Assembly: GCF_017352195.1 (NCBI RefSeq)
Contig: NZ_CP071445.1
Coordinates: forward strand, 434,001-498,000
Length of the DNA stretch: 64,000 nucleotides
Source of the DNA: Sedimentibacter sp. zth1
Lineage (GTDB): Bacteria > Bacillota > Clostridia > Tissierellales > Sedimentibacteraceae
Direction: 5' to 3'
Notes under the pieces: model-generated
Databases searched by the model: none
What the model saw: only the letters and a program-made list of their open reading frames with translations
Told to the model about the DNA's origin: nothing
Part shown: piece by piece, positions 34,411-43,034 of the stretch
Layout: the number at the start of each line of letters is the position of its first letter
Position numbering within the stretch: the stretch's first letter is position 1
Made by a program: the position numbers and the translations under genes

Positions 34411-34494
34411 AATAGAGTTAATAATAATGTTAAAAATGCTGGTTCTGCTGCTGAACAGATTAATTATGTTGGCTATGCTATAAAAAATAAGTAA
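34411..34494 (+). other. Short open frame without start, possible gene remnant
   Basis: 28 codons ending at TAA; includes AGSAAEQINYVGYAIKNK, which reads like the end of a secreted protein, perhaps an HtrA-type protease remnant. The remaining spacer 34495-34746 shows a hairpin (about 34648-34676) followed by T runs but no gene. Confidence 0.25.
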
Positions 34495-34746
34495 TGATAA
34501 GATAAAGCAAATGGACGAGGCTATTGACATTAAAAACAAATATTGGTATTATATGAGTATAATAAAAAGTTATCAAATTTTTCGAGAGCAATCTTTAGAA
34601 ATTTGAGCAATAGAAGTGAGACTTTACAGAAAAGAATATTCTAATCTGTGAAGGAAAATTTTAAACTTTCCTTTCATGGAGAGTTTTTTGTTTTTGTTGA
34701 GTTTAAAATGTTTGTTTAAAATATAGATTTAATTGGAGGTATAAAA

Positions 34747-35001
34747 ATGAAAAGAAAAGTAGCTGTTATAAGTGCAATTCTAGAAAGTCCAAAGGAAGCG
34801 CAAGCTGAGTTTAATAAGATTGTATCTGATTTCAAGGGTATAGTAAAAGGACGAATGGGCATTCCTTATGATGAAATGGGAATATCAGTAATATCAATTA
34901 TTATTTTTGGAACTATTGATGAAATAAATAGTTTTACTGGTAAAATAGGGAATGTAAAGGGGGTTATAGTAAAGACTTCAATTTCAAAGAAGGAAATATA
35001 A
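34747..35001 (+). CDS. TM1266-like iron-only hydrogenase system putative regulator
   Basis: 84 residues; SD GGAGG. Short alpha/beta protein of ACT/NikR-C-like fold: VAVISAILESPKEAQAEFNKIVSDFKGIVKGRMGIPY then GISVISIIIFGTIDEINSFTGKIGNVKGV. This family is a constant companion of [FeFe]-hydrogenase maturation genes. It precedes hydE by three bases and leads the operon. No DNA-binding domain is present, so a ligand-sensing or protein-interaction role is more likely than direct repression. Confidence 0.88.
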   Translation: MKRKVAVISAILESPKEAQAEFNKIVSDFKGIVKGRMGIPYDEMGISVISIIIFGTIDEINSFTGKIGNVKGVIVKTSISKKEI

Positions 35002-35004
35002 TTT

Positions 35005-36069
35005 ATGAAAAGCTTACTAAAAAAACTATATAATACTAACTCATTAGATAATGATGAACTTTTATATTTATTAGATAATATGAACGTTGAATATCAAGAG
35101 CTGTTATTTTATTATGCAAATAACACGAGGATAAGGAATTATGGGAAAAAAGTTTATATTAGAGGGCTTGTTGAATTTTCTAGTTATTGTAAAAATACAT
35201 GTAAATATTGTGGAATTAGATGTGAGAATAAAAAAGCAGACAGATATAGAATGGAATTAGAAGAAATAATAAAATGTTGTAATGAAGGAAATAAATTAGA
35301 TTATAAAACTTTTGTGTTGCAGAGTGGCGAAGATGCGTATTATACAGATGATTTATTAGTTGAAATTGTTTTGAAAATAAAGAGCTGTTTTCCTAATAGT
35401 GCTGTTACCCTTTCTATTGGGGAAAAAAGTTATTTAACTTATAAAAAATTATTTAATGCAGGTGTAGACAGATATTTGCTTAGGCACGAAACAGCATCAA
35501 AGGAATTATATAAAGAATTACATCCTAGAATGAGCTTTGAAAATAGAATGAGGTGTCTTAATGATTTAAAAGATATAGGGTATCAAGTAGGAGCTGGTTT
35601 TATAGTTGGATTGCCTAATCAAACAAATGAAGTTTTAGTTAAAGATTTATTGTATTTGAAAAAGCTTGAACCAGAAATGGTTGGAATTGGTCCTTTAATT
35701 ATACACCCTGATACCCCATTAAGAAATTTTAAATGTGGTTCGCTAAGTAAAACGTTTACATGTTTAGCTTTAACGAGATTATTGTTACCTGATGTACTAC
35801 TTCCAGCTACTACAGCTTTAAATGTTGTTGATCCTAATGGATGGGGGAAGGCTTTAAAAGTTGGAGCAAATGTTATAATGCTAAATCTTTCTCCTGGGTA
35901 TTTACGAAAAAAGTATGAATTGTATAAAGGTAAAGCTGAAGTAGTTGATGAAGCAATAAAATATTTTGAAGAAGTAAAAGAAATAATTAATAAAGCTGGT
36001 TACGAAATGGATATGTCAAGAGGAGATCATAAGAGGTGGAAAAGGAAAGAGGGGATATGCTGTGAATAA
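35005..36069 (+). CDS. hydE: [FeFe] hydrogenase H-cluster radical SAM maturase HydE
   Basis: 354 residues. Radical SAM cluster Cys62-x3-Cys66-x2-Cys69 in SSYCKNTCKYCGIRCENK, then the family patterns FVLQSGED and RYLLRHETASKELYKELHP, and GAGFIVGLPNQT. HydE acts with HydG and HydF to build the two-iron subcluster of [FeFe] hydrogenase. SAM and the central TIM barrel are complete. The stop overlaps the hydF start by 8 bases, indicating translational coupling. The hydrogenase structural genes themselves are outside the window. Confidence 0.95.
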   Translation: MKSLLKKLYNTNSLDNDELLYLLDNMNVEYQELLFYYANNTRIRNYGKKVYIRGLVEFSSYCKNTCKYCGIRCENKKADRYRMELEEIIKCCNEGNKLDYKTFVLQSGEDAYYTDDLLVEIVLKIKSCFPNSAVTLSIGEKSYLTYKKLFNAGVDRYLLRHETASKELYKELHPRMSFENRMRCLNDLKDIGYQVGAGFIVGLPNQTNEVLVKDLLYLKKLEPEMVGIGPLIIHPDTPLRNFKCGSLSKTFTCLALTRLLLPDVLLPATTALNVVDPNGWGKALKVGANVIMLNLSPGYLRKKYELYKGKAEVVDEAIKYFEEVKEIINKAGYEMDMSRGDHKRWKRKEGICCE

Positions 36070-37267
36070 TACACCTAGTTCAAATAGAATTCATATAACG
36101 ATATTTGGTAAAAGAAATGTAGGAAAATCTTCGCTTTTAAATGCAATTGTTGGACAAGATGTTTCACTTGTATCATCTATAAAGGGAACGACTACTGATC
36201 CAGTGAATAAAGCTATGGAGTTAATTCCATTAGGTCCTGTTTTGTTTATTGATACTGCTGGTTTGGATGATGAAGGTGAATTAGGTTCTCTTAGAGTACA
36301 AAGAACGCTGAAGGTTCTTGCTAAGACAGATTTTGCAATATATGTTATGGGGATTAATGATATTGATGAAAGTGCTTATAAAGAAGCAGAGAAAAATTTC
36401 AAGAAATTTCATATTCCTTTTATGACTGTAATAAATAAAATGGATACTGTTTCTAAAGAAAATTTAAAAAATATAAGGGAAAAATATAAAGATTGGCAAG
36501 TGATATCTTCAACTAGAGGCGATAATATATTACAGCTTAAAGACGAACTGATAAAAAAAATACAGGCTGATAAAAAAGAAATACCAATTGTAGGTGATTT
36601 AGTTCCATATAATGGAAAAGTAGTCTTGGTAGTTCCTATTGATTCAGAAGCTCCAAATGGTAGGCTTATTTTGCCACAGGTACAGTTAATAAGGGATTGC
36701 TTAGACCATGGAATAAAGAGTTATGTAGTTAGAGATACAGAACTCAAGTCAGCTCTTTCTGACTTGAAGGATATTGATTTAGTTATTACGGATTCACAGG
36801 CATTTAAGAAAGTAAATGAAATAGTACCTGCAAATATTAAATTAACATCATTTTCTATATTACTTTCGAGAGTAAAAGGAGATATAGATGAATTTTTGAA
36901 GGGAATTAATGCTATAGAAAAATTGAGAGATAATGCAAATATATTAATATCAGAAAGCTGTACACATAATCAAAGTCATGAAGATATAGGTAGAGTGAAA
37001 ATCCCAAGAGGGCTTAATAAGTATACTGGAAAGAAGTTTAATTATGATTTTAAAACAGGGCAAGATTTCCCAACGGACTTAGGGAGATATGATCTAGTGA
37101 TTCATTGTGCATCATGTATGTTTAACAGAAAAGCTATGAGTACAAGAATAGAATTTTGCAGAGAAAAGAATGTACCTATTACTAATTATGGAATGCTTTT
37201 AGCCTATTTAAGCGGCATATTGCCGAGAACAATAGAGATTTTTAAAACTTTTAAAGGAGGTTATTAA
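36062..37267 (+). CDS. hydF: [FeFe] hydrogenase H-cluster maturation GTPase HydF
   Basis: 401 residues from a GTG start overlapping hydE. N-terminal GTPase: P-loop FGKRNVGKSSLLNAIVGQ, switch region TTTDPVNK, FIDTAGLDD, NKMD. The C-terminal [4Fe-4S] domain has the conserved Cys-x-His (ESCTHNQSHED) and, after a spacer, His-Cys-x-x-Cys (VIHCASCMF). HydF is the scaffold that receives the assembled subcluster and passes it to the hydrogenase. Sequence is complete and of normal length. Confidence 0.95.
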   Translation: MNNTPSSNRIHITIFGKRNVGKSSLLNAIVGQDVSLVSSIKGTTTDPVNKAMELIPLGPVLFIDTAGLDDEGELGSLRVQRTLKVLAKTDFAIYVMGINDIDESAYKEAEKNFKKFHIPFMTVINKMDTVSKENLKNIREKYKDWQVISSTRGDNILQLKDELIKKIQADKKEIPIVGDLVPYNGKVVLVVPIDSEAPNGRLILPQVQLIRDCLDHGIKSYVVRDTELKSALSDLKDIDLVITDSQAFKKVNEIVPANIKLTSFSILLSRVKGDIDEFLKGINAIEKLRDNANILISESCTHNQSHEDIGRVKIPRGLNKYTGKKFNYDFKTGQDFPTDLGRYDLVIHCASCMFNRKAMSTRIEFCREKNVPITNYGMLLAYLSGILPRTIEIFKTFKGGY

Positions 37268-37268
37268 A

Positions 37269-38765
37269 TTGTCAAAATTAAAACCTGAGGAATGGGCAGC
37301 ACAAGTAGTAAAACAAAAGGAAATTGATAAGTATTTAATTAATGGAAAGAGTTTTATTGATGAGGAAACGATTAATAAAAAACTAGCTAGTAATCAAAAT
37401 CCAGATAAACAATTTATAAGGGATATTATAAAAAAATCTCTTTCGATAACTAGATTGGATCCAGATGAAACAGCTGCATTATTAAATGTAAAAGATGAAG
37501 ATTTATGGGAAGAACTATATGAGGCAGCAGGAGAAGTAAAACGAAAGGTTTATGATAATAGAATCGTATTTTTTGCACCATTATATTGCAGTAATCTTTG
37601 CGTTAATAGCTGTTTGTATTGTGGATTTAGAAAAGAAAATCCTGATGAAAAACGTAGAATTTTAAATATGGAAAAAATAAAAAAAGAAACTGAATGTGTT
37701 ATAGGTGAAGGACATAAAAGAATGATTGTAGTTTATGGTGAGCATCCTTTATCTGATGCTGATTATATGGCTGATTCAATTAGAGCCGTATATAGTGTTA
37801 AGAAAAAAGCAAAACATGGGTATGGCAATATCAGAAGAGTAAATATTAATGCAGCACCTATGTCAATAGTAGATTTAAGTAAATTACATAAAGTAGGTAT
37901 TGGAACTTATCAGGTTTTCCAAGAAACTTATAATCGTAAATTATATGAAAAGATACATCCAGCTGGCCCAAAATCAAATTATTTATGGAGATTGTATTCG
38001 TTACATAGAGCAATGGATGCAGGTATTGATGATATAGCAATAGGTGCATTATTTGGATTATATGATTGGCGTTTTGAAGTTATGGGACTTTTATATCATA
38101 CAATTGATTTAGAAAGACAATTTGGTATTGGACCACATACTATTTCTTTCCCTAGAGTAACTCCAGCAATTGGTTCAGAACTTAGTACTCAATCAAAATA
38201 TTTAGTTAATGATGCTGATTTTAAAAAATTAGTTACTGTATTACGTTTATCCGTTCCTTATACTGGATTGATTGTAACTGTTAGAGAAAAGCCTGGAATA
38301 AAAAGAGAAGTAATTAAGGTTGGATGTACTCAAACAGATGCATCAACTAAGATTGGTATTGGTGCATATAGTGAAAAAGCTAATCCTAAAGATGATGATA
38401 CGCAACAGTTTACGCTTGGTGATACGAGAAGATTGGATGAAGTTATAAAAGAATTTGCAGATATGGGCATGATAGCATCATTTTGTACAGCGGGCTATAG
38501 ATGTGGAAGAACTGGCGATAAAATAATGGGATTATTAAAAGAATGTGTAGAAGGAAAATTCTGCAAGCTGAATGCTGCTCTTACTTTTAGAGAATATCTA
38601 AATGATTATGCTTCTGAAGAAACAAGGGTAGTAGGAGAAAAGGTATTGTTAAAAGAAATTGAAAAAATTAAAACAATGCCATTTTATCAAGAACATAATA
38701 TAGTACAAAAATTTAATCAATATTATGAAAGGATTTCAAATGGAGAAAGGGACTTGTATTTATAA
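37269..38765 (+). CDS. hydG: [FeFe] hydrogenase H-cluster radical SAM maturase HydG, altered C-terminal motif
   Basis: 498 residues from TTG 37269 (AAAGGAGG eight bases before). Radical SAM Cys111-x3-Cys115-x2-Cys118 (CVNSCLYCGF) with KMIVVYGEHP-like region and ETYNRKLYEKIHPAGPKSNY. HydG cleaves tyrosine to give CO and cyanide for the H-cluster. The usual C-terminal cluster motif C-x2-C-x22-C would be Cys406, residue 409 and Cys432; here residue 409 is Gly (FCTAGYRCGRTGDK), while an extra Cys412 lies three residues on and Cys426 further along. Whether Cys412 replaces the ligand is not clear from sequence. Otherwise full length. Confidence 0.93.
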   Translation: MSKLKPEEWAAQVVKQKEIDKYLINGKSFIDEETINKKLASNQNPDKQFIRDIIKKSLSITRLDPDETAALLNVKDEDLWEELYEAAGEVKRKVYDNRIVFFAPLYCSNLCVNSCLYCGFRKENPDEKRRILNMEKIKKETECVIGEGHKRMIVVYGEHPLSDADYMADSIRAVYSVKKKAKHGYGNIRRVNINAAPMSIVDLSKLHKVGIGTYQVFQETYNRKLYEKIHPAGPKSNYLWRLYSLHRAMDAGIDDIAIGALFGLYDWRFEVMGLLYHTIDLERQFGIGPHTISFPRVTPAIGSELSTQSKYLVNDADFKKLVTVLRLSVPYTGLIVTVREKPGIKREVIKVGCTQTDASTKIGIGAYSEKANPKDDDTQQFTLGDTRRLDEVIKEFADMGMIASFCTAGYRCGRTGDKIMGLLKECVEGKFCKLNAALTFREYLNDYASEETRVVGEKVLLKEIEKIKTMPFYQEHNIVQKFNQYYERISNGERDLYL

Positions 38766-39030
38766 GGAGTTAATAGATATTGCTAAAGGTAAGACGTCAA
38801 AAGATAAACTAAATAGTATTGCAGAATTTGTCTATCAAAAATACAATGTAAAGATAAATTTTTGTCAGATATTTGGAAATCGATGGTCTTTTTATGCTGG
38901 TTCGATTGATTTAATTACAGTTCAGGCTCGTATTAAGTTGACAGATAAAATAGGAATATTTATTGAAGACAATAATTTGGATGAACATGTTTGGAATGAG
39001 TTATTATCAGATATAAAAAAAGTAATTTAA
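38740..39030 (+). CDS. Hypothetical protein overlapping hydG
   Basis: 96 residues from ATG 38740, where AAAGGA precedes at good spacing; an in-frame ATG at 38725 is possible. It overlaps the end of hydG by 26 bases, a sign of translational coupling in the maturation operon. Sequence is mixed alpha/beta, soluble (GTCIYKELIDIAKGKTSKDK, KINFCQIFGNRWSFYAGSID, IGIFIEDNNLDEHVWNELL), two Cys only. No family recognised. Its position as last gene after hydG suggests a link to the hydrogenase system, but this is inference. Confidence 0.65.
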   Translation: MEKGTCIYKELIDIAKGKTSKDKLNSIAEFVYQKYNVKINFCQIFGNRWSFYAGSIDLITVQARIKLTDKIGIFIEDNNLDEHVWNELLSDIKKVI

Positions 39031-39064
39031 AGCAGTAAAATACACCTTTTTCCCTTTGATATGC

Positions 39065-39211
39065 TCCCCTTAAGGTAGACAGTAGAAATAAATAAACTGT
39101 TTATTTTAAGGAGGAGTATTTTTTATGGGAAGGAAATCTTAACTAGCTAAATATATACTTGATGGAGAAGAAGGTTTCAAGGATCATACAGTTGTATATG
39201 TAATTAAATGA
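39065..39211 (+). mobile_element. Possible IS3-like insertion sequence end remnant
   Basis: CTCCCCTTAAGGTAGACAG (39065-39083) resembles terminal repeats of IS3-family elements, followed by a hairpin and SD AAGGAGGAG and a broken orfA-like start (MGRKS then stop, then LAKYILDGEEGFKDHTVVYV). No second end or transposase core is present. Low certainty. Confidence 0.3.
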
Positions 39212-39240
39212 TTGACATATAATAATAATTGTAATATACT
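39212..39240 (+). promoter_or_regulatory. Promoter of the cytX-thiMED operon
   Basis: TTGACA (39212-39217), 17-bp spacer, TATACT (39235-39240), directly before the TPP aptamer. Confidence 0.8.
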
Positions 39241-39254
39241 TTCATTGATTAGAT

Positions 39255-39333
39255 ATTCGGGAGCTTGTTTATAGGCTGAGAGGAAACTTTAGTTTCGACC
39301 GTACCTGATTTGGATAATGCCAACGTAGGGATA
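39255..39333 (+). promoter_or_regulatory. TPP riboswitch of the thiamine salvage operon
   Basis: THI-box core: GGGAGC, GGCTGAGAGG, variable P3 arm, GACCGTACCTGATTTGGATAA, TGCCAACGTAGGGA. Followed 45 bases later by a terminator hairpin. Confidence 0.95.
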
Positions 39334-39378
39334 AATTATTGATTATAAATATTAAAGTATTAATCACGAAAATTTATA

Positions 39379-39410
39379 GGGCATATCCGAATGGGTATGT
39401 CCTTTTCTTT
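39379..39410 (+). terminator. Riboswitch-controlled intrinsic terminator
   Basis: Arms GGGCATATCC (39379-39388) / GGGTATGTCC (39393-39402) with G:U pairs, loop GAAT, T-rich tail. It precedes the SD of cytX, giving transcriptional control by TPP. Confidence 0.85.
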
Positions 39411-39468
39411 GTTATTTAAATCGATAACTATTTGCCAGAATAATCTAAATAAATTATTAGGAGTTAAA

Positions 39469-40668
39469 ATGAATAAATCAACAAAATTAACAAATGCTAG
39501 CCAAGGGCTATTGTGGTTTGGTGCTGCTATATCATTGGCAGAAATATTGACAGGTGCTTTAATTGCTCCAATTGGATTTGAAAAAGGATTATTAGCAATT
39601 GTAATTGGACATGTTATAGGATGCGTTATATTGTATTTTGCAGGATTAATTGGAGCAAAATCTAAATTATCAGCTATTGAATCAACTCGTTTATCATTTG
39701 GAAAATATGGTTCTTATATTTTCTCTGTTCTAAATATTCTACAACTTGTTGGTTGGACAGCAGTTATGATAATCAATGGTGCAAAAGCTATAAATGTAGT
39801 TACGCTTAATTCATTCAATTTTCAAAATGAAATAGTTTGGTGTGTTTTGATTGCTGCACTTATGGGTGTGTGGATAATTATTGGATTTGAAAATTTGAGC
39901 AAAGTTAATAAAATAGCGGTAAATTTATTATTTATATTTGTTGTTATTTTAGGATTTGTAGTGTTTAAGTCTAATTCAAAAATTGTATTTGATGCATCGC
40001 AAAGTATATCATTTGGTGCTGCTGTAGAATTAAGTGTTATTATGCCTTTATCATGGTTGCCGTTGATATCAGACTATACTAAAAGTTCTAAAGATGAGAC
40101 AAAGGGTACTCTATTTAGTGCTATAGGTTATTTTATCGGAAGTTGTTTTATGTATATCATAGGTATTGGTGCAGCATTATATGCAGGAAATTCTGATATT
40201 TCAGTTATTTTATCAGCTGCTGGTTTACCAATTATTGCACTTGTTATAGTAATGTTTTCAACTGTAACAACAGGATTCTTAGATGTTTATTCTGCTGCTG
40301 TAAGTTATGTTAATCTTAATAAAAAGGCAAACGAAAAAATAATTTCAGTTATTATTTGTATCATAGGATTAGTAATAGCTATAACTGTACCAACGAGTCA
40401 ATTTGAACCGTTTCTATATCTTATAGGTTCAGTATTTGCACCATTATTTGCAATTACAATAACAGATTTCTTTATAATTAAAAATAATAAATTGAATAAA
40501 AACAATGTATTTAATTTAAAAAATTCTATTATATGGGTTATAGGCGTTGTATTATATCGAATTTTCATGAATATAGATACAATATTAGGTAGTACATTGC
40601 CTGTAATGGTTGCTATATCTATAATCTGTATAGTAGTAAATTACATAATAAAATCAATAAAAAAATAA
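39469..40668 (+). CDS. cytX: CytX family hydroxymethylpyrimidine permease
   Basis: 399 residues from ATG 39469, fixed by AGGAG; a longer frame starting at 39391 would include the riboswitch terminator. About 12 hydrophobic segments, NCS1-type, with TNASQGLLWFGAAISLAEILTGALIAPIGFEKG and SVIMPLSWLPLISDYTKSSKDETKG typical of CytX. CytX is predicted to import the HMP moiety of thiamine. First gene of the TPP-riboswitch operon with thiM, thiE and thiD, which fits. Confidence 0.92.
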   Translation: MNKSTKLTNASQGLLWFGAAISLAEILTGALIAPIGFEKGLLAIVIGHVIGCVILYFAGLIGAKSKLSAIESTRLSFGKYGSYIFSVLNILQLVGWTAVMIINGAKAINVVTLNSFNFQNEIVWCVLIAALMGVWIIIGFENLSKVNKIAVNLLFIFVVILGFVVFKSNSKIVFDASQSISFGAAVELSVIMPLSWLPLISDYTKSSKDETKGTLFSAIGYFIGSCFMYIIGIGAALYAGNSDISVILSAAGLPIIALVIVMFSTVTTGFLDVYSAAVSYVNLNKKANEKIISVIICIIGLVIAITVPTSQFEPFLYLIGSVFAPLFAITITDFFIIKNNKLNKNNVFNLKNSIIWVIGVVLYRIFMNIDTILGSTLPVMVAISIICIVVNYIIKSIKK

Positions 40669-40691
40669 TATCTTTTGGAGGAAAAGACAAA

Positions 40692-41516
40692 ATGTTTGAA
40701 CAAATAATAACTAATGTAAAGAATAAAACACCACTTGTGCACGCGATTACAAATTATGTTACTGTAAATGACTGTGCAAATGCAATCCTTGCTTGTGGAG
40801 GTTCACCAATCATGGCTGATGATGCAAATGAGGTTGAAGATATAACAAGTATATGTAACTCACTTGTTATTAATATTGGAACATTGAATAAGAATACAAT
40901 TGAAGCAATGGAGCTTGCAGGTAAAAAGGCAAATGAGATTGGGCATCCTGTTATTTTGGACCCAGTAGGAGTCGGTGCTTCTGCATTGAGAAATCAATGT
41001 GTTAGTAGACTTTTGAAGTCAGTTAAATTTTCTGTTATTAGAGGAAATATATCAGAAATAAAATCTGTTTATAAAGGTAGTGGTTCAACAAGTGGTGTTG
41101 ATGCAAATCAAGCGGATATCGTGACAAAAGACAATATAGATACAACTATTGAAATTGCAAAAGAGTTAAGTAAAACTACAGGAGCGGTTATAGCAATTAG
41201 CGGAGAATATGATATTATCACAGATGGTAAAAAAGCTTATATAATTAAAAATGGACATCCTGTGATGACAAAAATTACTGGCAGTGGTTGCATGTCAACT
41301 AGCGTGATTGGAGCTTTTGTCGGAGCGAATTATGAGGCTATATTGGATAGCACAGCTGCTGCGGTTGCGTGTATGGGGCTATCAGGTGAGTTAGCTTGTG
41401 AAAAAATAGTTAAAAAAGATGAAGGCTTATCTTCACTTAGAACATATATGATAGATTATATAGGCAAGATGGATGAAAAAATGTTAAATAGAGGTATTAA
41501 AATTGAAATTAAATAA
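40692..41516 (+). CDS. thiM: Hydroxyethylthiazole kinase
   Basis: 274 residues; TTTTGGAGG before ATG. PfkB-like fold with VTVNDCANAILACGGSPIMADD (substrate pocket) and KITGSGCMSTSVIGAFVGAN, whose GSGC carries the catalytic Cys. It phosphorylates 4-methyl-5-hydroxyethylthiazole for salvage. Its end overlaps the thiE start by 14 bases. Confidence 0.96.
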   Translation: MFEQIITNVKNKTPLVHAITNYVTVNDCANAILACGGSPIMADDANEVEDITSICNSLVINIGTLNKNTIEAMELAGKKANEIGHPVILDPVGVGASALRNQCVSRLLKSVKFSVIRGNISEIKSVYKGSGSTSGVDANQADIVTKDNIDTTIEIAKELSKTTGAVIAISGEYDIITDGKKAYIIKNGHPVMTKITGSGCMSTSVIGAFVGANYEAILDSTAAAVACMGLSGELACEKIVKKDEGLSSLRTYMIDYIGKMDEKMLNRGIKIEIK

Positions 41517-42144
41517 AAATACAATGCTTATGTATGTTGTAACGGATAGAACTTGGCTAGGTAACAACAGTTTAGCCGAACAAGTTGAAGAAGCAATAAA
41601 AGCTGGTGCTACATTTGTACAGCTTAGAGAAAAAGATGCAACTCATGATGAATTTTTACAATTAGCTAAAGAAATTAAAAAAATTACTGATAAATACAAT
41701 GTACCATTTGTTATAAATGATAATATTGATATAGCTGTTGAAGTTGATGCAGATGGTGTACACATTGGTCAAAATGATGAGGAACTTTTAAGTGCAAGAA
41801 AAAGATTAGGTGAAAATAAAATTATTGGTGTTTCTACACAAACTGTTGAGCAGGCCAAATTAGCAGAGAAAAATGGAGCAGATTATATAGGGGTGGGTGC
41901 AGCATTTTCAACTAGTACAAAAAATGATGCAGATACATTACCACATCAACAATTTGTAGATGTATGCTCTTCTGTATCTATTCCAGTTGTAGCGATTGGT
42001 GGAATAGATAAAGATAATATCATGAAGCTAAAAGAAACACATGTTGATGGTGTAGCAGTTATATCTGCTATATTTGCAAAAAAGGATATATATAAGGCAA
42101 CTTCAGAATTATTAGATTTATCGAAGCAAATGGTAAATGATTAA
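41503..42144 (+). CDS. thiE: Thiamine phosphate synthase
   Basis: 213 residues from TTG 41503, supported by AGAGGT upstream in thiM; the next ATG (41524) has no SD. TIM-barrel enzyme with MYVVTDRTW, AGATFVQLREKDATHDEF, FVINDNIDIAVEVDADGVHIGQNDE, GVGAAFSTSTKNDADTL and VVAIGGIDKDN. It couples HMP-PP with the thiazole phosphate to form thiamine phosphate. Cytoplasmic. Confidence 0.96.
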   Translation: MKLNKNTMLMYVVTDRTWLGNNSLAEQVEEAIKAGATFVQLREKDATHDEFLQLAKEIKKITDKYNVPFVINDNIDIAVEVDADGVHIGQNDEELLSARKRLGENKIIGVSTQTVEQAKLAEKNGADYIGVGAAFSTSTKNDADTLPHQQFVDVCSSVSIPVVAIGGIDKDNIMKLKETHVDGVAVISAIFAKKDIYKATSELLDLSKQMVND

Positions 42145-42192
42145 TGAAGTACGCAATATTTGATTTAGTTTTAATGAAATGGAGGATATATT

Positions 42193-42972
42193 ATGAAAAA
42201 AGTTTTAACAATTGCTGGTTCTGATTGTAGTGGTGGAGCAGGTATTCAAGCTGATATAAAGACTATAACTGTTCATAGAATGTATGCAATGAGCGCTATA
42301 ACTGCACTTACAGCTCAAAATACTACGGGGGTATATGGTATATTAGAGGCTGACAAAGATTTTGTTGCTAATCAAATGGATTGTATATTCCAAGATATTT
42401 ATCCTGATGCTGTAAAAATAGGGATGGTTTCTAATGCTGAAATAATAAAAATTATAGCTGATAAGCTAAAGGAATATAATGCACAAAACATAGTTTTAGA
42501 CCCAGTTATGGTTGCTACAAGTGGTAGTAAGCTTTTGAATGATGATGCAATTGATACGCTTGTCAATAATTTGATTCCTCTTGCAACGGTTATAACTCCA
42601 AACACAAGAGAAGCAGAATGCTTAACTGATATACAGATAGAAACAAAAGAAGATATGGAATTAGCAGCAAAGAAAATTTCAGAAAAATACAAAGGGTATA
42701 TATTAATAAAAGGTGGCCATTTAAAAGAATGCAGTGATGATTTATTATTTGTAAATGGTGTGTCATATTGGTTTGAACAGGAAAATATTCAAAATGACAA
42801 TACTCATGGAACAGGCTGTACATTATCTTCTGCAATAGCATGTAATCTTGCAAAAGGTTTAGATATAGTTGAAAGTATTAAAAATGCAAAAGAATATATA
42901 ACAGGAGCTTTAAAAGCAAATTTAAACATCGGAAAAGGCAGTGGACCTTTAATGCATAACTTTAATATATAA
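42193..42972 (+). CDS. thiD: Bifunctional hydroxymethylpyrimidine kinase/phosphomethylpyrimidine kinase
   Basis: 259 residues; TGGAGGA before ATG. Ribokinase fold with TIAGSDCSGGAGIQADIKT and HRMYAMSAITALTAQNTTGV at the substrate site, and THGTGCTLSSAIACNLA, the anion-hole GTGC region. It phosphorylates HMP twice to HMP-PP for thiE. Last gene of the salvage operon, followed by a strong terminator. No thiC or thiG is in the window, consistent with salvage here. Confidence 0.95.
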   Translation: MKKVLTIAGSDCSGGAGIQADIKTITVHRMYAMSAITALTAQNTTGVYGILEADKDFVANQMDCIFQDIYPDAVKIGMVSNAEIIKIIADKLKEYNAQNIVLDPVMVATSGSKLLNDDAIDTLVNNLIPLATVITPNTREAECLTDIQIETKEDMELAAKKISEKYKGYILIKGGHLKECSDDLLFVNGVSYWFEQENIQNDNTHGTGCTLSSAIACNLAKGLDIVESIKNAKEYITGALKANLNIGKGSGPLMHNFNI

Positions 42973-42994
42973 ATATTTGAATTAAGGCAATAAT

Positions 42995-43034
42995 CAAAAA
43001 TGGTATCTATACTTTAAAAAGATACCATTTTTGA
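42995..43034. terminator. Bidirectional terminator between thiD and the dinB operon
   Basis: Perfect 14-bp arms CAAAAATGGTATCT (42995-43008) / AGATACCATTTTTG (43020-43033). Confidence 0.85.

Noticed and set aside
34640-34700. Terminator before the TM1266-like gene
   Set aside because: The hairpin (GAAGGAAA/TTTCCTTTC) has a bulge and the T run is offset; no gene clearly ends upstream, so it is noted but not called.
39391-39468. Upstream extension of cytX
   Set aside because: It would overlap the riboswitch terminator; the ATG at 39469 has a good SD.
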